Shown here: one piece after another, positions 18,002 to 27,093 of the stretch
Position numbering within the stretch: position 1 is the first letter of the stretch
Layout of the letters: each line of letters starts with the position of its first letter
Assembly: GCA_030147525.1 (NCBI GenBank)
Contig: JASBVF010000010.1
Span: forward strand, 208,197-272,196
Direction of reading: 5' to 3'
Origin: Bacteroidota bacterium
Lineage (GTDB): Bacteria; Bacteroidota; Bacteroidia; Chitinophagales; Saprospiraceae
DNA: 64,000 nt
Notes under the pieces: generated by a model
Told to the model about the DNA's origin: nothing
Database searches by the model: none
What the model saw: only the letters and a program-made list of their open reading frames with translations
Translations under genes and position numbers: made by a program

Positions 18002-20059
18002 TTAACGGAGTAGATTTACTTCGCCTGAGAAAAGGACTACTTCTCCGTCAATAAATTTTACGTTCATAGAATAGAGGTAAGTACCGGATTTGATGTATTT
18101 ACCTTTTGCTGTTCCATTCCATCCGAGTCGTGGGTCACCGGGAGCCATTTTTTCATCACAAGCATAGATGAGGCCGCCCCAGCGGTCAAAGACCCGGAAT
18201 GATTCGATTTCGGTTACTTCAAAACCTGCGTATGGCATGAATATATCATTGATGCCATCCTGGTTAGGACTGAAGGCGTTCGGAATGAAAATATCCCGTG
18301 AAATTTTCACTCCGATGGTCACTGCATCCTGCATGACACAGCCGGAAGCATCTTCCATTCTGAGCAGGTAAGTTGTTGTTTCCTCAGGCCTTGCAACCGG
18401 GTTGGGGCAGTCGTCGCAGGAAAGCCAATCGCCGGGTGTCCAGCGCAGGCTTACATTATTCAGCGGGAAAATATCAGGGTCTAACTTTACTTCTTCTCCA
18501 TATTTTATGGTGAAACCTTCACCCAGCTCGAGAAACATTTCCTGTTTGGCCGGGATGAGAAAATCTTCTGAAATTTTGCAGCCTTTGGCATCTTCAATCA
18601 CCAAACGGCCTGGCATGCCTGCTTCCACCTCAAACTCTTTTCCGTCGCCAAGGTCTTCGCCGCCAATCACAGTAGCAGACCATGGTTCGAAGGCATTGGA
18701 AACAGCCAAGATACTCAGGTAGCCTTTTTCACCGTAGCAAACCGGCTCCGCAAGGCTGTAGTCTGCTTCAATTTCGGCTGGTTCTTCGACGATAAACTCT
18801 GCTTCCTCGAAGCAAACGCCAGTTGCGTCTGTTATCGTTACGCTGTAGTAGCCGGGTTTCAGGTTCCAGGCGGATGAGTTCATGCTGATAGATGCATTGG
18901 ATGACCACTCGTAAGTAAATGGCGGGTTAACACCTACCGGGTAAAGATCGATCAAGCCATCCGTAGCCCCGTGGCACGATACGTCCCGGATGTATGGGTT
19001 GGGATAAATTACGGCAAACGAACCAACTGTGACACTGCCAGTTGTCTGGCAGCCGTTGTCATCTGAAACTGTCACCGTGTAAGTGCCGGGATCAAGAAAC
19101 CCCATGACTGAACTGGATAGCGTAGGGTTATTAGCCCAGAAATACTGGTAGTCTGATGCAACCGTACCTCCCTGAACGTTCTGGACAAAAGCAACACCGT
19201 CAAGGCTGCCGTTGCAGCTGGCATCGTAAGCGCCCATTTGTATATTCAATTGCTGTGGTTGATGTATTTTAAGACTGTCGGTTTTGATGCTGTCCTGGTT
19301 ATCCTTTAAAGTAAAGGTGTAATTGCCTGCGCCAAGGTTATCGAAAACGGCAGAGCCTTCATAATCAGTTACCTGCTGGCTGCCGGAAATACCAGTCGCA
19401 ATATTTTTCCATTCGACATCATAAGGCTCTTTGCCTCCGAAAACCTGAACAACGACCGAAGTTTGCTCGCCGTGGCATTTCACGGGATTATCCTCAGCCA
19501 CTACATACATACCCAATGGCGGGCAGGTGACTAAATAATTGGGCGAATTGCCCGAATATGCATTCTGACCTATACCCGCACCCACGATGGAAAATGAATT
19601 CCCAATGTTTACACTCATGGAGTTTGGTGGGAGGAATGGATCATTCTGATTGTCAATAATTTCAATTTGAGAGCAGCCGAAGGTATTTTTGAAAGAGAAA
19701 AGCGGAACGGGCGTGCCGCTCACATAATTTAGGTTTGTCAACGGGGCATTCAGCGAAAAACTAAAATAATCATAGTCCGGGGCTTCAGCCGGAGCCGTGA
19801 TGACATTAGCACCTGACCAGTTGCCAGTCAGGCTTTGAAAATCAGCAATATTCAATTTGCCTGAGATTGCTCTCAAGGTAATTTGAGCACTGCTGGTGAC
19901 GCTTTGCGGAGGCGACCAGTCGACGCTTGGAATGGCAGATACTTTGTAAGTATTGCTTCCGGGAATCTGTTCGATGTTTCCCTGAACTTGCGAAAACGCA
20001 GGTATAAAAAAAAGCAGGGCGGGGGGCACGAACGAGAGGATACGGTACATGTTCAGCAT
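18002..20059 (-). CDS. T9SS surface protein with one DPFxPPNS module and SprB-like repeats (685 aa)
   Basis: Signal peptide MYRILSFVPPALLFFIPAFSQ; two ATGs are possible, at 20059 and three codons later at 20050. Residues about 24-175 form the same module found three times in the downstream giant gene, including APAEAPDYDYFSF and DPFLPPNSMSVNIGN. SprB-like repeats follow (about 190-430; for example CNGSLDGVAFVQN and CHGATDGLIDLYPVG), then a region with LDPDIFPLNNVSLRWTPGDW and two paired cysteines (CDDC). The end (about 590-685, IPNAFSPNQDGINDIF, FDRWGG) is a CHU_C T9SS tail. The ATG at 20057-20059 lies inside a 10-bp RNA stem (see the regulatory entry). Probably a surface partner or paralogue of the larger protein. 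Confidence 0.88.
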   Translation of the reverse strand: MLNMYRILSFVPPALLFFIPAFSQVQGNIEQIPGSNTYKVSAIPSVDWSPPQSVTSSAQITLRAISGKLNIADFQSLTGNWSGANVITAPAEAPDYDYFSFSLNAPLTNLNYVSGTPVPLFSFKNTFGCSQIEIIDNQNDPFLPPNSMSVNIGNSFSIVGAGIGQNAYSGNSPNYLVTCPPLGMYVVAEDNPVKCHGEQTSVVVQVFGGKEPYDVEWKNIATGISGSQQVTDYEGSAVFDNLGAGNYTFTLKDNQDSIKTDSLKIHQPQQLNIQMGAYDASCNGSLDGVAFVQNVQGGTVASDYQYFWANNPTLSSSVMGFLDPGTYTVTVSDDNGCQTTGSVTVGSFAVIYPNPYIRDVSCHGATDGLIDLYPVGVNPPFTYEWSSNASISMNSSAWNLKPGYYSVTITDATGVCFEEAEFIVEEPAEIEADYSLAEPVCYGEKGYLSILAVSNAFEPWSATVIGGEDLGDGKEFEVEAGMPGRLVIEDAKGCKISEDFLIPAKQEMFLELGEGFTIKYGEEVKLDPDIFPLNNVSLRWTPGDWLSCDDCPNPVARPEETTTYLLRMEDASGCVMQDAVTIGVKISRDIFIPNAFSPNQDGINDIFMPYAGFEVTEIESFRVFDRWGGLIYACDEKMAPGDPRLGWNGTAKGKYIKSGTYLYSMNVKFIDGEVVLFSGEVNLLR

Positions 20060-20105
20060 AGTTCGTGCTATTTTAAATTTCTACCGAAGGTGCAAGAACT
20101 ATGCT
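20055..20105 (-). promoter_or_regulatory. Hairpin that covers the first start codon of the 685-aa T9SS gene
   Basis: On the minus strand AGCATAGTTC (20105-20096) pairs perfectly with GAACTATGCT (20064-20055), and TGC/GCA extends the stem after one mismatch. The ATG at 20059-20057 sits inside the right arm, while the alternative ATG at 20050 lies just outside. As RNA this would hide the first start and leave the second accessible, or act as a translation control element. The pairing is seen; the role is inference. Confidence 0.45.
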
Positions 20106-20212
20106 AAAACTTGGTATTACTACTTAACTAAACAGGGGGAATTTTTGTGTGAAAAATTCTTCGAATGCATATTTTATTGCTTTACAATTCTTTGAAATGA
20201 AACCTGCCCAAA

Positions 20213-20250
20213 TAAAAAAGGCTGAAAGATTTTTCTCTCAGCCTTTTCGG
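20213..20250 (-). terminator. Rho-independent terminator
   Basis: AAGGCTGA (20219-20226) pairs with TCAGCCTT (20238-20245), flanked by an A run on the left and TTTT on the right, so it can work on both strands. On the minus strand it follows the lipocalin-like gene and precedes the leader of nothing on that strand until the T9SS gene 150 bases further on. Confidence 0.8.
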
Positions 20251-20279
20251 TCATTACTTTTTATTTTGAAAAAGTTGTG

Positions 20280-20705
20280 TTATTGAACTCTCTCCAAAAC
20301 GGTGTTAATCGTGAGTGTGGCTTCTTTTGCCGGGTCTTGCGGAGCACGCTGGGTGGTGCTCAACTCATTCGCTGAACAACTGGTGATCGTAAAGACATCC
20401 GGCGACCTGTCAGGAAAAGTGAGTACCAGGCTATCCCCTGCTTCATTCAAAGCCCAGGTACCTTCCACGGGCAGAGCAGCTGGCGTTGATTGCCAAACCA
20501 CCTTTCCGTCGGCGGTGAAGTCATACTTCGCATTTTCGATTTCAGCTTTGGTCATTTCAATGATGGAAGCTGAAAATTTTGGAGATTGCACATCCGTTGA
20601 CTTTACCTTCCAACTTCCCTCCAGGTTGCAGCCTCCGTCGCTTTGGCAAGCCTGAAAAGTAAAAAGTGCCAAAGTCGTGAAAATCAAGAAACTCAGTTTT
20701 TTCAT
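20280..20705 (-). CDS. Lipocalin-like lipoprotein (141 aa)
   Basis: The ATG at 20705 is preferred over the one seven codons upstream because it directly opens the signal peptide MKKLSFLIFTTLALFTFQAC, with the lipobox cysteine at residue 20. The mature part begins with a GSWKVKSTDV strand, then YDFTADGKVVW, VEGTWALNEAGDSLVLTF and TITSCSANEL. This is the strand order and GxW start typical of lipocalin-like domains in Bacteroidota lipoproteins. These are small cell-envelope proteins of generally unknown ligand. It has its own terminator, is preceded by 64 bases after the pyruvate carboxylase stop, and may be read from the same strand. Function unknown. Confidence 0.72.
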   Translation of the reverse strand: MKKLSFLIFTTLALFTFQACQSDGGCNLEGSWKVKSTDVQSPKFSASIIEMTKAEIENAKYDFTADGKVVWQSTPAALPVEGTWALNEAGDSLVLTFPDRSPDVFTITSCSANELSTTQRAPQDPAKEATLTINTVLERVQ

Positions 20706-20769
20706 GTGATTGATAATTTTTTGCAAAAGTAATAATGGATTTTATAGTTCAACAAATTGCTAAAAAATA

Positions 20770-23700
20770 TCATGCCACCTCTAGCACGGCGTCGCCTTGT
20801 TCGACTAAAGTTTTTTCGCTGAGGTAGATTTTTTTCACAACACCCTCCACGGAAGAGGTAACTGTGCTTTCCATTTTCATCGCTTCGATGGTGAAAAGCG
20901 GCTGGTTGACTTTTACTTTGTCACCTTCCTTCACCAGTATGCTGCCGAGGTTGCCTTGCAAAGGTGCACCGATCTCTCCGGGGGCTTCTGCCTTTTTGTT
21001 GCGCATGACGGTTGGCTTGACATTTTTATCCCTCACCTTGATGGAGCGGGTTGTGCCATTGTACCTAAAGAAAATCAGGCGGTTGCCCTCTTCGTCAGGT
21101 TCCGTCACGTTCAGGTAGGAGATGAGGAGGGTTTTGCCTTCGGCAATTTCGATCAAAATTTCCTCGTTCGGCTTGAGTCCGTAAAAAAAGATGGCGGAAG
21201 GCAGCCGGCTCACGTCGCCATATTCTTCAACATGGCTGCGGTAGTCGCTGAATACCTTGGGGTAAAGTTTATAGGAAAGAAAATCGTTGAAGTTGACATC
21301 CGAGCCAAACTTTTCCTGAAACGCCGGAAATTCCTTTTCAAAATCAACCGGTGGCAGATGCGAATTGGCAGCGCCGGTCATCGGTTTTTCACCCTTTAAA
21401 ACTACCTCCACCAATCGCTCGGGAAACCCGCCTTCCACCTGGCCCAGTTCGCCACGAAGCATGGATTTTAAACTGTCCGGAAAGGAAATGTTCTCGCCTC
21501 GTTCGAGGATGTCCTCCGGCGTCAGGTCGTTAGCAGTCATAAACATGGCCAGGTCACCGACGACTTTCGAGCTTGGCGTCACCTTCACGATGTCGCCGAG
21601 GAGGAAGTTGGCCTTGCGGTAGTTTTCCTTGATTTTATCAAATTTATGTTCAAGGCCGAGCGAACGTGCCTGCGGCCGCAGGTTTGTGTACTGGCCGCCA
21701 GGGATTTCGTGCTCGTAAACCTCAGCGGTGCCGGCTTTCAGCTCACTTTCAAACGGGAAATACATTTCCCTCACTGCTTCCCAGTAATTGGAAAATCCAT
21801 TCAGACTCTTCAGGTCCATCGGATTTTCCCGGCGATGACCCTGCATCGAGGCGGCCAGTGCGTTGAAGTTGGGCTGAGAGGTAAGTCCCGACATGCTGGC
21901 CAGTGCTACATCCACCACATCCACACCTGCTTCGATGGCCTTGAGATAGGTGGACGATTGAATGCCGGGCGTATCGTGCGTGTGCAGATGAATGGGGATG
22001 TCGATATGCTTTTTCAAAGCGCTGATGAGTGTTTCGGCGGAGCGGGGCTTCAGCAAGCCGGCCATGTCCTTGATTGCAAGGATGTGCGAACCTGCATCTT
22101 CCAGGCGTTTGGCCAGGTCGAGGTAGTAGTCGAGGCTGTACTTCGGCCGGTCAGGGTCGAGGACGTCGCCGGTGTAGCAAATGCAGGCTTCAGCGATTGA
22201 ATTCGTGCGTTCCCGGACGGCGTTAATGCTGGTGAGCATGGATGGCACGTAATTCAGGCTGTCGAAGATTCTGAAAATGTCGATACCCGTCTCAGCTGCT
22301 TTTTCAACAAATTTTTCGATCAGGTTGTCTGGGTAAGCGGTGTAGCCAACGGCATTGGTTCCCCGCAACAGCATTTGCAGCAGGGTGTTCGGGATGGCTG
22401 CCCGAAGGCGGCTGAGCCGCTGCCAGGGGCATTCATGCAAAAATCGCAGGGCGACGTCAAAAGTCGCTCCGCCCCAGACCTCCATGCTAAAAATCTCGTG
22501 GCCGTGCGCTATCGCATATTTTTCAGCCACCTGCATCATGTCAAACGTACGCATTCGGGTGGCCAGCAACGATTGGTGGGCATCCCGGAAGGTCGTGTCG
22601 GTGTAGTGAATCTGACGTTGTTTTTTCAGCCATTCAGCGAATTTTTCCGGTCCGAGTTTCTCCAGCTTTTGCTTGGTGCCGGGTTGCATTTTTACCGGCA
22701 AGTGTTCCGGTTTCAAAGGTTTGCGCAGTGAGAATGACTCGTAGTGGGTGTTGGAAATGAAGGTCTGCGAAACTTCTTCGCCGGGAATGGCAGGCTTCCT
22801 GAATTCGAGCGATTTCCTGGAAAGTTTTTTTCCATTTGGTACATCCGGGTTGCCGTTGATGATGACGTCGGAGAGGAAACGCAAAATTTTGGTACCCCGG
22901 TCTTTGCGAATAGGCATTTGAAATAACTCCGGATGCTCCGAAATGAAATTCACGGTAGCCTTGCCGGTCTGGAAGTCACGGTGCTGGATCAGGTTGTCCA
23001 GGAATCCGATGTTAGTTTCCACGCCACGCACCCGGAACTCGAGCAGTGCCCGGTGCAAGCGTTCACTGGCGCCCTTGAAGGTGCGCCCCCAAGCAGTCAC
23101 TTTCACCAGCAGGCTATCGAAGTAGGGTGAAATTTGGGAGCCGGCGTAGGCATTCCCACCATCGAGTCGAATACCGAAACCGGAAGGACTGCGGTAGGCG
23201 ATGATGGTGCCGTAGTCAGGTTTGAAATTTTCAGCCGGCCGCTCCGTCGTCACCCGGCACTGAATGGCGTATCCGTGGCATTCGATGCTTTTCTGGTCCT
23301 CAATTCGCAGGGTTTTATGGCCGAGGTGGAAGCCTTCGGCAATCAGAATTTGCGCCCGCACGATGTCTATCCCGGTTACTTCTTCCGTGACGGTGTGCTC
23401 CACCTGGATGCGGGGGTTCACCTCGATAAAATACACATTTTCATCGCTGTCGACGAGGAATTCCACGGTGCCGGCATTATTGTACCTGACACTCCGGGCA
23501 ATTTTCAGGGCATGGTCGTAGAGCTGGTTGCGGGTCGATTGTTTGAGACTGAGCGAAGGGGCAATTTCCACTACTTTTTGAAAACGCCGCTGGATGGAGC
23601 AGTCCCTTTCAAACAGGTGAACGATATGCCCGGCATTGTCTCCGATGATTTGTACTTCAATGTGCTTCGGGTTTTCTATAAATTTCTCCAGGAAGACAGT

Positions 23701-24306
23701 GTCATCGCCGAAGGCGTTGAGGGCTTCTTTTTTGGCTTCGTTGTAATTTTTACGAAGGTCAGCTTCCGAGCGGCAAACCCGCATGCCACGTCCGCCACCG
23801 CCGGAGGCAGCTTTAAGGATGACGGGGTAGCCGATTTTTTTTGCCCATTCCGCTACATCTTCCTCCGATTGGAAATCGGAACTGCCTGGAATCATGGGCA
23901 CGCCTGCCTCTTCGGCCACTTTTTTCGCTTTTACTTTGTCGCCCAGGGCTTCCATCACTTGCGGACGTGGACCGATAAACGTAATGCCTTCTTTGGCGCA
24001 CCGCCGGGCGAATTCAACGTTTTCCGACAAAAAACCATAGCCGGGATGGATGGCATCGACACCCCGCTTTTTGGCGACTTTGATGATTTCATCAATGTCG
24101 AGGTAAGGTTTCAGCGGGTCGTTGTCTGCACCGACTTGGTAGGCTTCATCTGCTTTGTGGCGGTGGAGTGAGTAGCGATCTTCGTAGGTGTAGATGGCTA
24201 CTGTTCGTATGTTCAGTTCAGTGGCAGCCCGGAAAATGCGGATAGCGATCTCGCCCCGGTTGGCGACCATGAGTTTTTTAAATTTGAGGGTCTTTTGTTC
24301 TTTCAT
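20770..24306 (-). CDS. pyc: Pyruvate carboxylase
   Basis: A full-length single-chain enzyme of 1178 residues, which carboxylates pyruvate to oxaloacetate with ATP, bicarbonate and biotin, refilling the citric acid cycle. Domains in order: biotin carboxylase and ATP-grasp (about 10-470; GYGFLSENVEFARRC, GGGGRGMRV, FIEVNPRIQVEHTVTEEVTG), the carboxyltransferase barrel (about 570-840; YTDTTFRDAHQSLLATRMRT, metal-site HLHTHDTPG), the conserved C-terminal carboxylase region, and the biotinyl domain with AMKM, K1144 being the biotin attachment lysine. The length matches the usual 1150-1180. The neighbours suggest no operon; the next gene upstream begins 141 bases away. Confidence 0.97.
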   Translation of the reverse strand: MKEQKTLKFKKLMVANRGEIAIRIFRAATELNIRTVAIYTYEDRYSLHRHKADEAYQVGADNDPLKPYLDIDEIIKVAKKRGVDAIHPGYGFLSENVEFARRCAKEGITFIGPRPQVMEALGDKVKAKKVAEEAGVPMIPGSSDFQSEEDVAEWAKKIGYPVILKAASGGGGRGMRVCRSEADLRKNYNEAKKEALNAFGDDTVFLEKFIENPKHIEVQIIGDNAGHIVHLFERDCSIQRRFQKVVEIAPSLSLKQSTRNQLYDHALKIARSVRYNNAGTVEFLVDSDENVYFIEVNPRIQVEHTVTEEVTGIDIVRAQILIAEGFHLGHKTLRIEDQKSIECHGYAIQCRVTTERPAENFKPDYGTIIAYRSPSGFGIRLDGGNAYAGSQISPYFDSLLVKVTAWGRTFKGASERLHRALLEFRVRGVETNIGFLDNLIQHRDFQTGKATVNFISEHPELFQMPIRKDRGTKILRFLSDVIINGNPDVPNGKKLSRKSLEFRKPAIPGEEVSQTFISNTHYESFSLRKPLKPEHLPVKMQPGTKQKLEKLGPEKFAEWLKKQRQIHYTDTTFRDAHQSLLATRMRTFDMMQVAEKYAIAHGHEIFSMEVWGGATFDVALRFLHECPWQRLSRLRAAIPNTLLQMLLRGTNAVGYTAYPDNLIEKFVEKAAETGIDIFRIFDSLNYVPSMLTSINAVRERTNSIAEACICYTGDVLDPDRPKYSLDYYLDLAKRLEDAGSHILAIKDMAGLLKPRSAETLISALKKHIDIPIHLHTHDTPGIQSSTYLKAIEAGVDVVDVALASMSGLTSQPNFNALAASMQGHRRENPMDLKSLNGFSNYWEAVREMYFPFESELKAGTAEVYEHEIPGGQYTNLRPQARSLGLEHKFDKIKENYRKANFLLGDIVKVTPSSKVVGDLAMFMTANDLTPEDILERGENISFPDSLKSMLRGELGQVEGGFPERLVEVVLKGEKPMTGAANSHLPPVDFEKEFPAFQEKFGSDVNFNDFLSYKLYPKVFSDYRSHVEEYGDVSRLPSAIFFYGLKPNEEILIEIAEGKTLLISYLNVTEPDEEGNRLIFFRYNGTTRSIKVRDKNVKPTVMRNKKAEAPGEIGAPLQGNLGSILVKEGDKVKVNQPLFTIEAMKMESTVTSSVEGVVKKIYLSEKTLVEQGDAVLEVA

Positions 24307-24446
24307 TTTGCTGTTTAGATTTTATGGCAAAGCTTACAAAATTTGACACAAAAAACGGTAAGGACGGTTGCTTGGTCAAAAAGTATTTTAGGTTTTTTAC
24401 GAAGTTCAAAGCATATTTCCCTGTGGGAGGATGCCATTGCTGAAGG

Positions 24447-25013
24447 TTACGGTACGAGCCAATGCCCCTGCCAGGTCTCATTTTCAAGGTGAAAAATTGC
24501 CCTGAGATGTAATTCCCGGTTCAATTGAAGCAACTCTGCCGAATGCGGCTGAAAATGAAGCACTGTGAAATATTTTCCGTCTTCCAGTGCGGCATCGTGT
24601 TCAACGGCTTCCGGGTTTTCGATGATTGTTCCCGGCGCCTGTGCAGTGGTGTAGCTTCGTTTCGACACCGGAGGTACTTTAAGCCAATGGGCTTTGGCGA
24701 TTTCATCTTCCACTGACAGCGTCACCCGGCCTTGCATACGCACCTGTAAATTTTTTTTGGGATGCCAGAAAAGCAGGGAGGCAGCCTGTTCTGGATGGCT
24801 TTGCAAGTCCTGAAATTTTTGAGAGCGGCAGTCGGTGTACATCAAGACACCTTGCCCGGCATCGAATTTTCGCATAACGACGGTGCGCATGCCGGGAATG
24901 TTAATGGAGCATGTAGCGATCACCACATTTCGGAAAGGATGCCGCCGGTCAGCATTGGCCCGGGTCAGTTCAGCTACGGCGAGTTGCCAGAATTCAGGTA
25001 AGGTGATGGACAT
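24447..25013 (-). CDS. Pyridoxamine 5'-phosphate oxidase-family FMN-binding protein (188 aa)
   Basis: The ATG at 25013 (MSITLPEFWQLAVAEL) is chosen; the frame extends 16 codons upstream without any family likeness. The split-barrel pattern is visible: RHPFRNVVIATCSI, RTVVMRKFDAGQGVLMYTDCRSQKFQDL and the partner strand AASLLFWHPKKNLQVRMQGRV. These match the FMN-binding part of PNPOx-like proteins, in particular the Alr4036-type family, rather than canonical PdxH, whose C-terminal dimerisation segment is absent. The likely role is a flavin-dependent oxidoreductase of unknown substrate. It stands alone between pyc and mpl. Confidence 0.75.
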   Translation of the reverse strand: MSITLPEFWQLAVAELTRANADRRHPFRNVVIATCSINIPGMRTVVMRKFDAGQGVLMYTDCRSQKFQDLQSHPEQAASLLFWHPKKNLQVRMQGRVTLSVEDEIAKAHWLKVPPVSKRSYTTAQAPGTIIENPEAVEHDAALEDGKYFTVLHFQPHSAELLQLNRELHLRAIFHLENETWQGHWLVP

Positions 25014-25194
25014 ATTTTTTGGAATAAAATGGCTGTCAGTGAAAAAGGTTTTACGATCCAAATTTCAGGTGGTGGTGAAAAAAGATTGATCCAATCCAGG
25101 ATTTCGATTGTTGTACGGCTTTTGTTTCTCCGCTCCCGGATTGCACCCGTCAAACACCTGATTGTCAGGCGAATGCCCCGGATAGCTGTCAACT

Positions 25195-26574
25195 TTAGCC
25201 TTGGACTTCTGGATCAGGGGCCTTCAGTTCTTTTACAAATTTCACCACTTCCATTCCTCCAAAATTTCCTGAGCTCATCAGTAGCAGGTTGGCGTTTTCC
25301 CAGTTTTGTTTTTTTAAAAAAACTTCCAAGTCAGCTCGTTCCGTGAAAACTTCCAGGTCTGGCCGGTTAAACCCAAGCCTGATTTCTTCCGCTGAAACCG
25401 GCGGCATTTTTTTCATTTCCAGCGTGTGCGGACTGTAAAAAACAATGGCCGTGTTGGCAGGAGCCAGCGCTCCGGCGTAGTGAGGCAGAAAGTTTTTGTT
25501 CAAACTGCTGAACGTATGCAGTTCAAGGCAGGCCACGAGGCGCCGGGCTGGGTGCAGTTTTTTTACGGCCTGGACGGTGGCTTTGGCTTTGGAAGGTGCG
25601 TGCGCAAAGTCGAGCCAGGCGGAGAAACTTTCCGAATCTGTCAAATTTTGGAGCCGCCTGGAAGCGCCCTGAAAGGAAGCAGCGGCCTGCAGAAATTTTT
25701 CTTTTGAAATACCCAACTCAAGGCATGCCAGTTGTGCGGCGTGAAGGTTGGCCATGTTGTGTTCGCCGAAGACCTGCATTTCCCGGGCTTCGTGGCCGGG
25801 TTCCTCTATCCTGAATTTCCCATCCTGCACCTGGTGCCGTAACCCACCGTAAGGCTCCGGACGGATATCAGCGGTTGATCGCTCAACGATTTCATGCAGG
25901 TCCTGATCTTTTTTATAAAAAATGACCTTGCCGCCGGGTGCCAGGTTTTCCAGTAGCAATTCGAACTGCTGTTTGTAATTTTCGTAAGTCGGGAAGACAT
26001 TGATGTGGTCCCACGCTACGCCGGTCACGATGGTCACGTGAGGCCGGTAGTGAAGGAACTTCGGCCTGCGGTCAATGGCTGACGACAGGTACTCGTCGCC
26101 CTCAATCACGATGACCGGCGCATCGGAAAGTTGGACCATCAGGTCAAATCCTTCGATCTGCGACCCAACCAAATAGTCAAAAGTGATGTTACTAATCCTC
26201 AAAACATGCATTATCATGGCGGTGGTGGTGGTTTTACCATGACTTCCGGCCACTACGATGCGGGTTTTGTTCTTTGACTGTTCAAAAATGAATTCCGGGA
26301 AGGAATTGACCTTGATCCCAAGTTCCTGCGCTCTGGCAAGTTCGGGATTATCTGCCCGGGCATGCATGCCCAGAATCACAAGATCAATGTTTGGCGTTAT
26401 TTTTTCAGGGAACCAACCGAAAGCGGGTGGTAAAAGCCCTGCAGCGGCAAGCCGGTCTTTTGCCGGATTGTAAATTTCATCATCGGAACCGCTGACCTGA
26501 TGACCGTTTTTCTGAATAGCGAGCGCCAGATTGTGCATGACAGCACCACCGGTGGCTATGAGATGAATGCGCAT
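25195..26574 (-). CDS. mpl: UDP-N-acetylmuramate:L-alanyl-gamma-D-glutamyl-meso-diaminopimelate ligase
   Basis: A 459-residue Mur-ligase family protein. It starts MRIHLIATGGAVMHNLALAI, a Rossmann-like UDP-binding domain with the GSDDEIYNP segment. The ATP loop GSHGKTTTTAMI is at about 112-123, the central-domain motif is GDEYLSSAIDRRPKFLHYRP, and GEHNMANLHAAQLA and LDFAHAPSKAKATVQAVK belong to the C-terminal domain. Mpl rejoins recycled murein tripeptide to UDP-MurNAc, saving peptidoglycan precursors in the cytoplasm. MurC is the nearest alternative; the absence of a MurC-type N-terminal HF(V/I)GIGG motif and the HAPSKAKATV block favour Mpl. The upstream region (26575-26869) is shared with the divergent small lipoprotein gene. 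Confidence 0.9.
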   Translation of the reverse strand: MRIHLIATGGAVMHNLALAIQKNGHQVSGSDDEIYNPAKDRLAAAGLLPPAFGWFPEKITPNIDLVILGMHARADNPELARAQELGIKVNSFPEFIFEQSKNKTRIVVAGSHGKTTTTAMIMHVLRISNITFDYLVGSQIEGFDLMVQLSDAPVIVIEGDEYLSSAIDRRPKFLHYRPHVTIVTGVAWDHINVFPTYENYKQQFELLLENLAPGGKVIFYKKDQDLHEIVERSTADIRPEPYGGLRHQVQDGKFRIEEPGHEAREMQVFGEHNMANLHAAQLACLELGISKEKFLQAAASFQGASRRLQNLTDSESFSAWLDFAHAPSKAKATVQAVKKLHPARRLVACLELHTFSSLNKNFLPHYAGALAPANTAIVFYSPHTLEMKKMPPVSAEEIRLGFNRPDLEVFTERADLEVFLKKQNWENANLLLMSSGNFGGMEVVKFVKELKAPDPEVQG

Positions 26575-26733
26575 TGGAGCATTGAGTTGTTGGTTCTTGA
26601 CTTCAAGCTTTAGATTAAATGATAAAAGTCAGCAACCGGAATTTTATTTGTTCAGTATTTGATGGGCGCATTGGGGGTAAGTTTGAATTTTACGGTATTT
26701 GAAAGTAACAACCTCCACAGACCGGGAATCACA

Positions 26734-26764
26734 TTGAAGAAACGGCTTATAACGCCTATCTTTG
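26734..26764 (+). promoter_or_regulatory. Bacteroidota-type promoter with full -33/-7 match
   Basis: TTG at 26734-26736 and TATCTTTG at 26757-26764 are separated by 20 bases, matching the Bacteroidota sigma factor pattern closely. The transcript would begin near 26770 and lead, after about 100 bases, into the small lipoprotein and ytxJ. The rest of the 295-base gap 26575-26869 shows no gene. Confidence 0.75.
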
Positions 26765-26869
26765 CAGCAAATTTAAACGGGGTATTGAAATAAACACGTT
26801 TCGGGCCTCGTTAAACAACGAGCTTTTTAAATCCTTTTTATCACCATATTTCCAGAAAATTTCGTCAAA

Positions 26870-27010
26870 ATGAAAAAAAACACCCTGAAGCAAGTCGTCA
26901 TCCTGGCTGCATTTTTTGCACTTGCAGCATCTTTCGCCTCCTGTAACAAAGGCTACGGTTGTCCTAATAATTTCAAAGCTGTAAAAGCAGCTGTTGAACT
27001 TGTTAAATAA
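26870..27010 (+). CDS. Small lipoprotein (46 aa)
   Basis: A complete short gene: signal peptide of about 24 residues beginning MKKNTLKQVVILAAFFALAA, then a lipobox ending SFASC with the lipid-carrying cysteine at residue 25. The mature peptide is only 22 residues (CNKGYGCPNNFKAVKAAVELVK), containing a second cysteine in a GYGCP motif. It is preceded by a near-perfect promoter (26734-26764) and followed, exactly at the stop codon, by the 81-base hairpin that leads into ytxJ. Short lipoproteins with a GYGCP-like motif are, to my recollection, found in other Bacteroidota, uncharacterised. The composition, promoter and lipobox make a real gene likely; the function is unknown. Confidence 0.72.
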   Translation: MKKNTLKQVVILAAFFALAASFASCNKGYGCPNNFKAVKAAVELVK

Positions 27011-27091
27011 TTGATTGTTATCGGCTAACGGTTGACTGCTGGTTATTTAACTGGCAATCAACCGTTAAACAATTCAAGAAGTAACAATCAA
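27011..27091 (+). repeat. Two-stem hairpin filling the lipoprotein/ytxJ gap
   Basis: Outer arms TTGATTGTTA (27011-27020) and TAACAATCAA (27082-27091) pair perfectly over 10 bases; inner arms TAACGGTTGA (27026-27035) and TCAACCGTTA (27058-27067) also pair perfectly. The element starts at the base after the lipoprotein stop and ends two bases before the ytxJ ATG. There is no T run, so it is not a standard terminator and more likely a processing or stability element between co-transcribed genes. Confidence 0.85.
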
Positions 27092-27093
27092 AT

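Noticed and set aside
23134..24171. A 345-codon plus-strand frame opposite pyruvate carboxylase
   Set aside because: It lies within the biotin carboxylase domain and is antisense only.
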